Origin: Tiliqua scincoides
Taxonomy: Eukaryota > Chordata > Lepidosauria > Squamata > Scincidae
Reading direction: 5' to 3'
Length of the DNA stretch: 64,000 nt
NCBI RefSeq assembly: GCF_035046505.1
Contig: NC_089822.1
Coordinates: 99,952,659-100,016,658, forward strand
Position numbers and translations under genes: made by a program
The notes under the pieces: model-generated
Database searches by the model: none
What the model was told of the DNA's origin: nothing
Seen by the model: only the letters and a program-made list of their open reading frames with translations
In this document: positions 32,336 through 43,925 of the stretch, piece by piece
Layout of the letters: the number at the start of each line of letters is the position of its first letter
How positions within the stretch are numbered: the first letter of the stretch is position 1

Positions 32336-33529
32336 TGACCTTGACTGCCTCACTCTACTTTCTGGTTATCTGCTATTCTGGTCAAGTCTTCCTCCTCTTC
32401 CATTTCAAATATCACGCATGGGTCTGTCGATGGCATCCAGCCTATCAGAGGGACACACATAGGCCTTGTTACTATTGGATCCCAAAAAGCGCAGTACTCT
32501 AGACATCATTGTGATGCAAATATAATATATATAGTACTCGTCTCTGGATGAGAGGCTACTAAAGTGCAGATGAGAACTTTGACAAATAAAGCATTCCAGA
32601 TTTACTGTTTGCCGTGTAGTAACAAGTCAAACAGGTTGGACAGTCAGTGCGTCTATGATTGAGTTCTCTTCTGTTTGCTTTGCACGAATTGACTGAGAGG
32701 CGCTTTGGCTTGCAGGCCTGCCTTTTGTGTACCCTCTCCTCAGTGTTTGCTTTTCTCCTTGCAAAGACGTGTGGAGCCCAATAGAAAGACGATTTTCCTT
32801 CACGGTGGAAAAATGGCCCTGCTTACGAAGCAATGTAGGTAGATTTTATCGCCATTAGGATGTCAGCATGGGGAAGGGATCTGAACCACAGAAAGTGACC
32901 TACTAAGAAAGTTACATGGGAAAAGTTACATGGGAAGCTGCACTGATGTGAATGAGAGCTGTGCAAGGAGATGGTAATAGGGACCATGTTTTTAGTGGAG
33001 CAAAGACTGAAAGGCTGGCAGGATCCCCATGACAAATGTAATGTCTGATTTGGTCTCCCACTGAAATAAATTGAACTGGTGTGTACAGTAAATTGTAGGA
33101 CTGAGATGAAAATTTTCCATCCAAATGCCAAGAAAACACTTCCCCCCTACTTTCTCAGTGTATTTTGCCACTGCTTGTGAATATTCACTCCTTTCTCTTC
33201 ATTCCTACTCCCCACTCTTTCAACAGTCCATTTATCCTCAATGATGTCATCACAGGGGAAAAAAACTAATTGGCTGCATTAGATCATGACTCCATACCTT
33301 TCCCTGTGTGATCCCTGATTGACGGAGATCACCTGCATGACTAATGCAGGAAGCATGAAGCTGTGAGCAGGGGCTTTGAAACAGTACCAAAGCAGTTGCA
33401 GGCAGTGATAACAATGCGCTAATTATGTTTTAATCCTGCTTTTCAGGCAGCTATTGTTTCATAAACTGGCTGGCTCACATCAATCCAAAATTCAATACAG
33501 CTCTAAATACAATTCAGTACAGTGTCTGG
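32336..33529. other. Gene-free interval
   Basis: Unique-looking DNA with no exon or element I can support. Confidence 0.4.
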
Positions 33530-34014
33530 CCTAGAAGCCTTAAAAAGGGACTGGATGGATTTCTGAAAGAAAACTCCATCACAGGTTACAAGCCATGATG
33601 GGTATCTACAGTCTGAGATTAGTTGGTCACACATCATGAGGGCCAGGTGGGAATTCCTTGATGTCATCCAAATTAACCGTGGATGGCAGTTTTTTTGCCT
33701 TCCTGGTGAAAATGGCAAGGGAAGGACAGTGTGCCCAGTAGGTTTCCTGTTTTAAAAATTGCTGACTTGTGTTTAATAAAGTGGCCCAAGTGAAACCCAA
33801 GCTGCAGTCTGGTGTCTTCATTGGGGGGGGGGGCGTGCAAAAGTAAATAAAATGCCAAATGCTACCTCAGAATGACAGATGCAGGGAGGTGGCAGAGAGA
33901 TGCAAGTATCTTGTTGTGTGCTCCCTGAGGCATCTGGTGGGCCACTGTGAGATGCAGGAAGCTGGACTAAATGGGCCCTTTGGCCTGATCCAGTGGGGCT
34001 CTTCTTATGTTCCT
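33530..34014 (+). mobile_element. CR1 LINE 3' end, interrupted by about 250 bp
   Basis: AAGGGACTGGATGGATTTCT to AAGCCATGATGGGTATCTAC (about 33541-33606) and CAGAATGACAGATGCAGGGA to GGGCTCTTCTTATGTTC (about 33868-34014) are consecutive parts of the CR1 3' end. The 33607-33860 segment between them is unrelated to CR1, holds an AATAAA at 33774 and a G run at 33824-33833, and is an insertion I cannot classify. Confidence 0.85.
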
Positions 34015-34483
34015 AGAAGTGGAGGCAGAGGAGGAAAGTCTGTTTGACAATGCCACAACAAAGAGAAGCTAATACAGAAAACAAATTCTTTGTAATAAAA
34101 TATGTAATATTAATAGTCATTTGAATCCGGCTGGGTTCAGGGTAGTATGACTGGGATTCATCCTTGAACAGTTCATCCCTGGAAATGCTGTGCCAGCCCT
34201 TTGTCTTCAGAATGGTGGCAGGGGCCAGTGTCCTTTCCTTGGCCCCCAGTAGTCCCAGGGCAACTGACAGTTGGAGTAGAGTACTCTTCCTGGCAAGATG
34301 CAGACAGCAAGGTTTCCAAAGTTGCTCCTTCTCTGGCCAATGATGGGATCCAGTCTGGTCTTCTCCTTGCCATGGTGGAGGCATCCTCCTAGTAACCCTT
34401 GTCTCTCTGGTTGATTACAAAGGCCAAAGTGTTCTTCCCCACACATTGAACTGAATAGAACGCCCATTCACAAATTTTCTGAT

Positions 34484-34612
34484 AAAATTTTTCCTCACAC
34501 TCCACATCACTATTTTCAACCCCAAATGCTTCAACTCCCAATGCCTTATAAGGCATTAGGAGTTGAATATTTGGGGTTGAAAATAGTGATATGGAGTATG
34601 AGGAAAAATTTT
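34484..34612. repeat. 129-bp near-perfect AT-rich palindrome
   Basis: Arms begin AAAATTTTTCCTCACACTCC and end GGAGTATGAGGAAAAATTTT, meeting at CCTTATAAGG near 34548. About 64-bp arms with very few mismatches. A short related segment, CCTAATGCCTTATATAAGGCATTA, follows at 34646-34669, so the unit may be part of a larger foldback element. Confidence 0.85.
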
Positions 34613-34814
34613 GGCATTGGGAGGCCCAGGGAAGCCATGGGTCTCCTAATGCCTTATATAAGGCATTAAACATGTCACTTCTGGTTTCCCTCAGGCAACT
34701 GGAAGCAGTTATTTTTTCCCTTTTTGGTCATTCTGAAGCCTGCAGAGTCCATGGGTGGTTACATGCGGCTTCTGTGGGTTTCAGAAAGCCCTCCGGAGGT
34801 GACTGAAACATAAC

Positions 34815-34933
34815 TCCGGTTGCCTTCAGAGGCTTTAAAGAAGCCTGAATCTGCGGATTTCAGTAGCCATGATTTTCAGTATCCATGGGGGTTCCAAAAA
34901 TGGATCCCTCACAGATACTGAGGCCTCACCTAC
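34815..34933. mobile_element. Possible pogo/Tigger-like terminal region
   Basis: On the minus strand, GTAGGTGAGGCCTCAGTATC, then GAGGGATCC, GGAACCCCCATGGATACTG and AAATCCGCAGATTC recall the inverted ends of Tigger-type elements, with tandem variants of the GGATACTGAAAATC motif. The opposite end is not found. It may be the right end of the foldback element that starts at 34484. Confidence 0.4.
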
Positions 34934-36003
34934 TCTCTGCAAAGGCACTTTGGCTCATTCTTATACACCAGGAAGTAAGTAGCATTGAAATGAACTGAAA
35001 TGAATGGGGCTTACTTCTGAGTAGACATGCACAAGCTTGTTGTTCCTTCTCTGACTCCACCTTGTCCAGTGCTTTGCTACAGAAGCGGGCACAGACCAGC
35101 TCCCGCCTTCCCCTGCCCTTCTGGTTTCTTGCCACGGCACTTGCTTGTGGCAGTGACACAGGGAGACACTCTGTGGGGCCCCTCCAAGTGTGGGACCCAG
35201 GGCAGTCACCTGTTTCCTTCCCCAAGGGCAGGCCGGATTATGGCCCCTGACATCAGCAGCATGGAGACTCAATGGCTCGTGAGAAGCCAGGTTCAATATC
35301 TCTGCAGGCTCTGGAGAGCTGCAAAAGGATTCTCAGAGTGACTGGAATCCTGGGGCAAAGCCTGCCAACATTCCAGTGGAAAAGCCAGGCGGCTGAATTA
35401 TTCAAGCCCAAAGTCATTAAGCAGCAGTATAATAAGCAAACCTGAACTCTGCAACTCTTCGCCATTTGCTAAAGCCCATTATCGTTGCTGCCAAGTAAAT
35501 ACGGCTGTGATGCATTCACCAGGGCGACAGCCAGTGGCCAGTCGGGTTCAACAAGATTTTGCCTGTATTGTTGCTGCTTGTTCTCGGAGGTGTTCAAGTG
35601 TGAGAGCACTGGGAAGAGTGCCAGACCTTCATAACTCATGGGAACTGTCACAGTCCCTTTGACTCAGAATTCCATTCACTGAGGGAGGCCTTGAATGTTT
35701 CTGAGCCAAAAGAGTGGCCTGCTAGTGTGTGCCAAAACTGCCCCCCACCTGAAAAGTACCAGCTGACCATTCAGTTGCCAACACAGAGGTGAGCAGGATG
35801 TATCAATGGAGGGACAATTGTGGCAATTGGCTTTGTTGGCAAGTTATTTTGGAAAGGGGCACCCTAGCCAGTCATCTTCCATACTCTTCCTGTGTCGCCC
35901 ACCTGCTAAAGTAGCTGCTAGCCAGAGATCCCAAAAACTCTTTATTACTCAGGCTGAGAAAAAATTGTGTGGGGGCTGACCATAGCCTTTTGGCTGCTCC
36001 AGG
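34934..36003. other. No gene seen
   Basis: Unique-looking sequence. A half copy of the foldback repeat lies at 35004-35035 (GGGGCTTACTTCTGAGTAGA) and another at about 36004-36062. Confidence 0.4.
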
Positions 36004-36062
36004 TTGCAGTTGCACTTCTGTGCACACTTACAGGGGAGTAAGTCCCATCCTAATCAGCAGGA

Positions 36063-37136
36063 CTTCCTTTTGAATAAGGAGGCATGAGGTTGAGATGCAG
36101 AAGACAAGGAACACATTTCAGTTACCACAGAAATGCTACTAAAATTAGCTGGTTGTAGTACATTCTTGCTCTAGCTGCAGTGTGTAGAAGTACAGCATGG
36201 ATTAGAGCCAACATATTTTTGATTGGACACATCTCTTTAGAACACAACCAGAATACAATCATGGCTGGCCTTGAGTTTCAGGGGGCCCTTTGTGATGGAA
36301 ATGCACAAGATCCCTTGAGGAGACAGGGTGTAGTGTCAACAGTGGCCCCTTGCTCTGGCAGGCAAACATAGGGTTAAAATGTGTAAGTGCGCTGCACAGC
36401 TGCAGCCACTAGAAACAATCAGGTGACTAAGGGATAAAAGCAGCACCTGAAGAAGGGAAAGTTTGCTGGGTGTAGAAGGAAGAAATTAGGAGAGATAGAG
36501 AGAGCAGAAGGAATGAGCTTGGAAGAGAGAGACCTAAACTGATGGATTAATGGACTGAGGAACTAACTGACTGGCTGGCTGGACTTGCTGACTGATGAAC
36601 TGACTGACTGATGGGCAAATGGACTTCTGAGGATTGCTGGAATGGGCACTGCTGGAGACACTAGAGATTGGTGTTTGACTGCCACTCCAAAGACCTACTG
36701 AGGACCAAGTTGTTGCTGTGGTGGCTGGAGAAGCTGCTGGGAGGAGAGGGGAGGAAAGAGGGCCTCTGCAGGTTGAACAGGTGAGCTACGCTGGTGGTGG
36801 GGTCCTGCAGTGCAGAATTTAGGGCCATTGTTGGGGAATGCAGGGGAGCTAATTAGCTTAAGGTGGGCATAGGTTCTCTAGGTGAAACTTGGACTAGGGA
36901 TCTGGTGAAACATCCATGTCAATGCCTTCTATGGGTTCCCTTCTTCCTGGGTGATGCCTGAGAGATTTGCTCTGCCAGCAGCACTGGAAGGCTAAGGACA
37001 GGGAGGTGGCCTCAGGGATCAGCAGTGAGACCTTGGAAGGCCCTGGGTAGTTGCCAAGGGATGTAGAGCCCTGGTGTTGGCCCCAAGTACAATTTTCTAC
37101 CACAACAGCCCTCCAGAGCCCTGGGTAAGGGGCTGG
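36063..37136. other. Gene-free interval with a degenerate tetranucleotide tract
   Basis: Bases 36536-36625 are a decayed (CTGA/CTGG)n tract, ACTGACTGGCTGGCTGG and similar. No exon supported. Confidence 0.45.
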
Positions 37137-38505
37137 CAGTTTTCAACCTTTTAGCACTGGGACCCACTTATTAGAATGACAATCTGTCCAGGACCCACTG
37201 GAAGTGATGTCATGTCCGGAAGTGACATCATAAAGCAATTTAAAATAAATAATTATAAATAATTAAGTTAAAGTAAACCTGTATTGGCAACCTTCAGTCT
37301 CGAAAGACTATGGTATTGCGCTCTGAATGGTGGTTCTGGCACAGTGTCTAGTGCGGCTGAAAAGGCCAATCCGGGAGTGACAGTCCCTTCCACACCGGAA
37401 GCAAGTGCAGTCTGTCCCTGGTCTGTCTCCCTGGCTATGGGCCTTCCTTCTTTGCCTCTTTGCCTCAGACTGTTGGCAAAGTGTCTCTTCAAACTGGGAA
37501 AGGCCATGCTGCACAGCCTGCCTCCAGGCAGGCCGCTCAGAGGCCAGGGTTTCCCACCTGTTGAGATCCATTCCTAAAGCCTTCAGATCCCTCTTGCAGA
37601 TGTCCTTGTATCGCAGCTGTGGTCTACTTGTAGGGCGCTTTCCTTGCACAAGTTCTCCATAGAGGAGATCCTTTGGGATCCGCCCATCATCCATTCTCAC
37701 GACATGACCGAGCCAACACAGGTGTCTGTTTCAGCAGTGCATACATGCTAGGGATTCCAGCACGTTCCAGGACTGTGTTGTTAGGAACTTTGTCCTGCCA
37801 GGTGATGCCGAGAATGCGTCGGAGGCGACGCATGTGGAAAGCGTTCAGTTTCCTCTCCTGTTGTGAGTGGAGAGTCCATGACTCGCTGCAGTACAGAAGT
37901 GTACTCAGGACGCAAGCTCTGTAGACCTGGATCTTGGTATGTTCTGTCAGCTTCTTGTTGGACCAGACTCTTTGTGAGTCTGGAAAACATGGTAGCTGCT
38001 TTACTGATGCGTTTGTTTAGCTCAGTATCGAGAGAAAGAGTGTCGGAGATCGTTGAGCCAAGGTACACAAAGTCATGGACAACCTCCAGTTCATGGGCAG
38101 AGATTGTAATGCAGGGAGGTGAGTCCACATCCTGAACCATGACCTGTGTTTTCTTTAGGCTGATCGTCAGTCCAAAATCTTGGCAGGCCTTGCTAAAACA
38201 ATCCATGAGCTGCTGGAGATCTTTGGCAGAGTGGGTAGTGTCAGCTGCATCGTCAGTGAAGAGGAAGTCACGCAGACATTTCAGCTGGACTTTGCTCTCA
38301 GTCTGGAGAGGTTGAAGGTTAAAGTAAAACAAATAATTAAATAAGGGGAAGCCAGCCCTGTTCCACCAAGTGAATTTTCTCTAGCCTGCCTTCAGTAACA
38401 CTCCCCCCCCAAAGAATCAGTAAGATTTTCAGCCCTACTGAGCACCCAGTTCAATTTAAGTTCTTATATTTCAAGCATATCACTATCAGGACCCAACTGG
38501 CTTTC
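37137..38505. mobile_element. hAT-like element, family E, split by a LINE
   Basis: The left part (37137-37277) starts CAGTTTTCAACC and shares GACCCACTGGAAGTGATGTC with the copy at 28571. A LINE fills 37278-38317. Sequence resumes with AAATAATTAAATAAGG after the duplicated GTTAAAGTAAA. The right end is not well preserved; GGACCCAACTGGC near 38490 may be the last trace. Confidence 0.6.
37278..38317 (-). mobile_element. 5'-truncated LINE (same family as 6864-7246), RT C-terminal part
   Basis: The minus strand encodes LFTDDAADTTHSAKDLQQLM, then FSKACQDFGLTISLKKTQVM, FVYLGSTISDTLSLDTELNK and, after frame changes near 37900-37700, RMDDGRIPKDLLYGELVQGK to CTCFRCGRDCHSRIGLFSRT. The RT catalytic motif is FTDD instead of FADD. 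The 3' end (37316-37284) is ATACCATAGTCTTTCGAGAC then TGAAGGTTGCCAA. An 11-bp target duplication, GTTAAAGTAAA, flanks it (37267-37277 and 38318-38328). Clade uncertain; a host gene is excluded. Confidence 0.88.
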
Positions 38506-38516
38506 TAAGTGTGAAA

Positions 38517-38605
38517 GCCCAATCCTATGCCAATCTACTCAGAAGTAAGTTCCATTATAGTCAGTGGGGTTTACTCCCAGGAAAGTATGGATAGGTTTGC
38601 AGCCT
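38517..38605. repeat. Foldback repeat, near-complete copy
   Basis: GCCCAATCCTATGCCAATCT, ACTCAGAAGTAAGTTCCATT, then the inverted half GGGGTTTACTCCCAGGAAAG and ATAGGTTTGCAGCC. Arms of about 43 bp. Confidence 0.8.
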
Positions 38606-40430
38606 AAAACAGAAAAAAATTAACCTTACCCTGTCAAGCCTGCCCTTTCTGATGGACTAAGGCAAGTTTACCTACTTCCAAGTAAACACGCAATACAGCT
38701 CGGTTTCACTTTCCATTGGGCTCCATGCATTTTTGTTTTCCAGTTTTTTGCCAATAACTTTTGATAGAAAGGAGATATTTCACTCTGGTTTTTCCATTGC
38801 ATTCTGCTGCAAATTCTGCATCCAACGGTATATAACACGATGGGGTTACTCCTAACCACCATGATCTTAGCGTGTCACCCCCCCCTTGCGTGTCACCTGT
38901 GTGGCCTGCACCCCCCTAATGATACCACTGCTCCACACCATTGAATACAGTATATGCTCTGCTAGCACAGCTGCATTAGCACTATGGTGGGGGATAGGAT
39001 TGGGCAGTAACATTTATTTGCAAGAAGTAGCAGACAAAAATAGCATCAAACAACAATCTAAGGCATTATGCATTATTCTCCCTTTGGTTGATGGGTCATA
39101 TCATACCTTGGCTATCGCCAGGACAAGCTATAATTATGAGAACTTTGGAGCAGAGAGTCAGAGGCAGAAGGCATAGTCAGGGCTAGGCTGGCATGGAGTC
39201 AAGTACAATGGAAGCCAGTCTGGCTGAAGGCTAGAGGCAGAAGATATCATCAGGGCTGGGCTGGGGTTCAGTGCCAAGGAAATCAGTCCATCAGCAGGCG
39301 AGAGGCAGGGAAGGGTGAGATGAGGCAAGAGAGTTGCTCAGACTGAAGGGCTGGCATGAAGACATTCATTTTTTTAAGGTGGGGTGTGGTGGTGTTGGTC
39401 AGCTGGCACACCAGCCCAGCATTGCCCCCTAGAGGGCACTCTTTCCATGGAATACTTGCTTGGCCTGGCTTGGGTCGATGAAGGGCCAGGGTGTGGATGG
39501 CACCAGGAACTGCCTGGAGGGAGATCTAGATTGAAGTGCACACCCCTTGCCCTAGTAGTAGTACCACACAGGACTCAAATACTACACAAATCATTCAAAA
39601 GGTGTCACTTGCAAAGCAGCTGCTACTGAGACATCTACCACCAGCAGACATTGGGCAGAAAAAGAGTATGAAGAGGGAGAATGCAATATTTATATATTTC
39701 ATTTCTATCCTACCTTTCTCCCCCTGAGGGAAACTAGAGGGGGGGAACTTGAGTTCCAGGGTAGGCGTTTCAACAGCTTAAAGTTCCACTTAAGTCAAGG
39801 CAAATGTGGAGGAAGAGAGATTCTCTCACTCGGTGTGACACACATCAATCAATATATCATACACTTATAGAGACAGGGCTTTGAAAAGCCGGTCTGGAAA
39901 GCTTACCCCAAGACGCAGTTTTCATTCTTCATGCTAACAAAGCTTGATTTGACTTCTAAGCAGTCTTAAGTGTGAAAACATTCATGAGTCCAGGAAGGAT
40001 AAAATTTCTCTCGAGTTGTGGGACCAGTTTTCTCCCAAGTATTTCTGGATACTTAATATAGCCATTAACTGAACAGGCTTGAATGGGGATGGGACAGTTA
40101 CGGGTGTGACAGACAAGGAGATACAGATAGGAGGAATTTGCTGGCTGCCAAAATGAAATCTAGTCATAGTGAAGTAGCAGTAGATGTGTCAAGGTGGTCA
40201 AGATTTTCTTCCTCTTTCTTTTAAAAATAGAAGTTATATTGTATAGGAAGTTTTCTTTAGGAGCCTCTTACACAAGTCCCCATCTCATAATGAATTTCTC
40301 ACAGCTCTTCCCCTGCCTCTCTCTTGCTGCCGGTGTCGACTCTTCATGGTGGAGGTGAATACTGTATACACGCAGCACTTTGCATAGACACAGGAACAAA
40401 AAGATCTTAGGTGGCCCAAGGAAGTTGACA
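38606..40430. other. Gene-free interval with an imperfect tandem repeat
   Basis: Bases 39162-39301 hold two adjacent diverged units of about 73 and 67 bp, each starting AGGCAGAAG and containing TCAGGGCT(A/G)GGCTGG. C runs lie at 38401-38408 and 38878-38885. No exon is supported. Confidence 0.45.
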
Positions 40431-40606
40431 GTCTGGTGTAATGCTTCAGGAGTTGAACTTACTCGTAGACCTGCCTGGAAGACCTAAGTTGAATCCCCAC
40501 TCAGCCATGGTGACCTTGGGCTGATCACTATCTCTCAGTCTCACCTACTTCACAGGGTTGTAAGGAGGGAAGGAATCATGTACACCACTTTGGAGGAGCA
40601 AGGAGG
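40431..40606 (+). mobile_element. tRNA-derived SINE (Sauria-like)
   Basis: Head GTCTGGTGTAATGCTTCAGG, B-box-like AGTTGAATCCCCACTCAGCC, core TGACCTTGGGCTGATCACTA and TCACCTACTTCACAGGGTTG, tail ATGTACACCACTTTGGAGGA. Same plan as the reversed copy at 19835. Confidence 0.75.
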
Positions 40607-41192
40607 AGCACAAGACATTCTGATGATGAGAGAAGTGCATGAGTGGGAGCTGAGTTGTGGACAGAAGTGAGAGGACTGTGATGTGGCAAGAGATGGCCAG
40701 AGTCAACGTATTACAGCTCACTACGGCGCAACTGCTTCCTCTATCAAAACATCGGGAGACCAAATCATGGATTCATCATGCATTGTATGACTCTCATCCA
40801 TGGCATTAAGAAACAGTTCCAGGACTGAAGCAAGGTCTAAAGGAAGTGAAACGTCTATTTCAGAGGTCATATTTAGACCAGGCAAGCTTTCAGAAGTAGT
40901 TCTGAATTTGTAAAGGTAGGATTGCCAACTTTTGATTATGCAAAAATATTGGCTCCCTGGGCTGAGGGGGCAGAGCTAAGGTGAGCGAGAAACTGTACCA
41001 GACAGGATGGCCCAAAGCCAGAGTGAAATGAAGCACTTTGTGGAAAGAGCTTGGCAGAATCTGGCAGGCCAGTAAGCAGCACCTGAGAGGTCTCTGGGTT
41101 GGCAACAATGGCAAAAGATCTCTGTTGGACTGCTGGCTTTTGAAACCCCCAAACTGGAAAGAAGCCAGGACATTTTTCTTATTGGTCTAACC

Positions 41193-41460
41193 CAGGGGTG
41201 CCCAAACCCTTAACCCATTGAGGCCTCAAGGCTTCTCAATGTGGCCCTCAGGGAGCCCCCAGTCTCCAGTGAGACTCTGGCCCTCCGGAGATTTGTTAGA
41301 GTCTGCACTGGCCTGACACAACTGCTCTCAGCATGAGGGTGAGTGTTTGACCTCTCGCGTTAGCTGTGGAATGAGGGCTTCCTCCACTGCTTGCTGTTTC
41401 ACATCTGTGATGCAGTAGTGGCAGCAAAGGAACAGCCAGCCTTGCTTTGTGCAAGGTCTC
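41193..41460. mobile_element. hAT-like element, family B, truncated
   Basis: Starts CAGGGGTGCCCAAACCC and follows the 14189 copy through GCCCTCCGGAGATTTGTTAG and CCTTGCTTTGTGCAAGG, then loses the right end. Confidence 0.8.
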
Positions 41461-42017
41461 CTTCTGGAGTCACTGCAGGGGCAGAGTGGTAAATCATTTG
41501 GCCTGTGGCATCAACAATGAATCTTTTCACTGGTGTCCTGGAGCTGCATGAGCCTCTGCATTCCAGCTAATGAGAGTCTTTCAAGCTGCAGTTGGGGTGA
41601 CAAGGAGCTGCCTCGACTTCTGCTGACTCAGAGAAACCAGCATTGACAACCAGCCTGCAACACAGCACGCATAGCAAAAGGAAGTCACCATCTATTTTGG
41701 AAGCATCCACAGGTCCAATTATAAATCTGGAAGACAATCACAGTCACATTTGGATACACTGTCTTAATGAACCTAGGAAGCAATGAACTGGATAATCTGC
41801 AGTGGGATTTATATTCATTGTGTTCCAACGGCTGGGGCTCCAAGTCTCTCATTTGGTTTTGTCAGACTGCATTCTGTCTGTCCTGCCTCTCTTAGTAGTT
41901 CTCAGTTCCTCTGTGTGCTCATGTCCCACTTTGCCTAGCAATAAAAAGGTCCAGGAGCTGCAGCACAACCTTGCATCAAAGGAAGCAGGAGAGTGGGCAT
42001 TTTGTGTGAGTCTATCT
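41461..42017. other. No gene seen
   Basis: Unique-looking sequence between two hAT-like elements; no exon supported. Confidence 0.4.
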
Positions 42018-42364
42018 CGCAGGTTCCCAACTCATGGTCCCTGGAATACAGGTGGTACTCAAGCGGTCCATAAGGTCTCAGGGAAAAAAAAATAAAAGAT
42101 CACCTTCAATCACTTCCATCATCTCACCAAGTGAGCACTCCCCCATGGACCACCACAGAGGGTGGACAATGGACTGTCCACAGCTTCAGCCAGCAACAAA
42201 AGCAGCAACCCCCAAATTTTCTCTAAAATAATAAAGCTAATGAATCTTCAAGTATTAAAATTTAATTGCTTTTTTTTGCATGCAGGAGGAGTGAGGGGAT
42301 TGCAAGTGGTCCGCATCAATTCCAATTTTTGCCTTTGTGGTCTCCTAAAGGTTGGGAACCACTG
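42018..42364. mobile_element. hAT-like element, family F, copy 2
   Basis: Right end GGTTGGGAACCACTG; left end diverged (CGCAGGTTCCCAAC). Flanks GTCTATCT (42010-42017) and GTCTATTT (42365-42372) match at 7 of 8. Confidence 0.8.
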
Positions 42365-42372
42365 GTCTATTT

Positions 42373-43522
42373 GCTATGAATCTATCAGGGAGATCAAGCT
42401 GCTACATGAACCAAAGGAAAGCTCTGCACACCAGTAAGCCAGAGCAAGGCAGGTGATGCTTTTTGACCCCTATGAAAGTTTCTAGGTCATGCTGGCCTGA
42501 GGCAGGTTCATGCGCATGCATCAGATTGCAGGATCTATGTGGCCAGTGTGTCATCCTAGAAAAACCACAGACAGAGCTTTCATACTGCCTCGTGTACATT
42601 GGTTCTGAGAAATTTACACAGTTAAAAACTCCCCTTTTTTCCTGTCATCTGTTCACTTCCTTTTGATGTTGCAATGCAAACCAACCTTTGCTAACAGAAA
42701 AAAGACTTTCTTCTTGTGTCTGCTTGTGTGAAGTTGAAAAGGGGAGTTAAAAAAAAAAGAAGAAGCCCATATTGAGGGCTCAAATATAAGAGATCAGGGT
42801 CTGTGTCCTTTAGAAAGCTGTCCCATTCTTTTCCCAGTGGTAGTACGTTAAAAAATGGGAGGGGGAAGGAAAGGGGGATCTTTGTCCCACATACTAAATT
42901 ATAATACTAGATTTGGAAAGAAAAATAGCAGTAGGTAGTATCCATAATACCCCTTCTTCCAGAACAAGGAGTCCATACTCTGGGCAAACTACTTGTGGTG
43001 GTGGTGGGGCAGTTCCCCACTGTACTGCCTATGGCTTTTCCCTGGTCTAGAATAGCCTTTAGAAATAAGACTGGGAACTGGTTAGCAACTTCAGCTACCC
43101 GAGTGGGCCTTTTACTTTTTGGGTCTTTGAATGGCAGCTTTCTGCACTGCATTATCACACACTGCTTTGGAAAGGCTCCTCAGCTTCAAAAGTGTTTTGC
43201 CATGCATGGGTTGGGGTTCAAGAAACACTCCTGGCCAGAAGTGGCATTGGGGGTTGGCCAACTTGGACACAGGCTGAGGACCCATGCCCTTTAATTGACC
43301 TGCCCACCTAGGCCAGCCCTTGAACCCTTAAAACCAGTGGGAACAGTAAAGCCCAATGCACCATCAGGGGGCAGGCAGGGGGTCTCAGTGCTGGACATTG
43401 CCCCATGGCTTCCATCACCCTGATCCTGGCGCAATGACTCAGCTATACGCAAAACCATGCAGGATAGAGCTGGTTGGCAAAAAGCACACCGACCTAAATG
43501 AGCCTGCTACTGACCCCCTGCG
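42373..43522. other. Gene-free interval
   Basis: No supported exon or named repeat. Confidence 0.4.
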
Positions 43523-43595
43523 CATTCACTCAGAAGAAAATTCCACTGAATTCCATGGGACTTACTTCACATAAGTAAACATGCATAAGACTGTA
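43523..43595. repeat. Foldback repeat, copy
   Basis: CATTCACTCAGAAGAAAATT then the inverted half ATGGGACTTACTTCACATAA and ATGCATAAGACTG. Moderately decayed. Confidence 0.6.
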
Positions 43596-43746
43596 TCTGA
43601 AATGTATTACCATTCTTTGCACCTTCTGTTATTTCCTCATTGCTGCTTCCGGTTTTGTTCCTCAAATGAAATCATTATTACCCAGCTGGAAAGAGGATGT
43701 CAAGGAGGTGAGATTTCCTTCCCCCTCCTGTTACATCCTCTTCGAG

Positions 43747-43925
43747 CAGTGAGTTTCAAGCATTGAAAAGGCACTAAAAATTGTCAAGGTACAAAATCAG
43801 TTTTTGGATAATTGACACCATGCTACTGGTGGGGGGCTCACAACCTCCAATATCCCTACTAATAAATGGTCCTCTCCCAAACTCCCTTGGCACATCTGTG
43901 GATGATTTGTGACCAACGTCTTAGA
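43747..43925. mobile_element. hAT-like element, family G, truncated
   Basis: Starts CAGTGAGTTTCAAGC and shares CCCTACTAATAAATGGTCCT and CTCCCAAACTCCCTTGGCAC with the 27479 copy. Right end lost. Confidence 0.65.

Noticed and set aside
36420-36445. GGGATAAAAGCAGCACC as a TATA-box promoter
   Set aside because: No downstream exon or conserved gene is visible, and such AT motifs are common.
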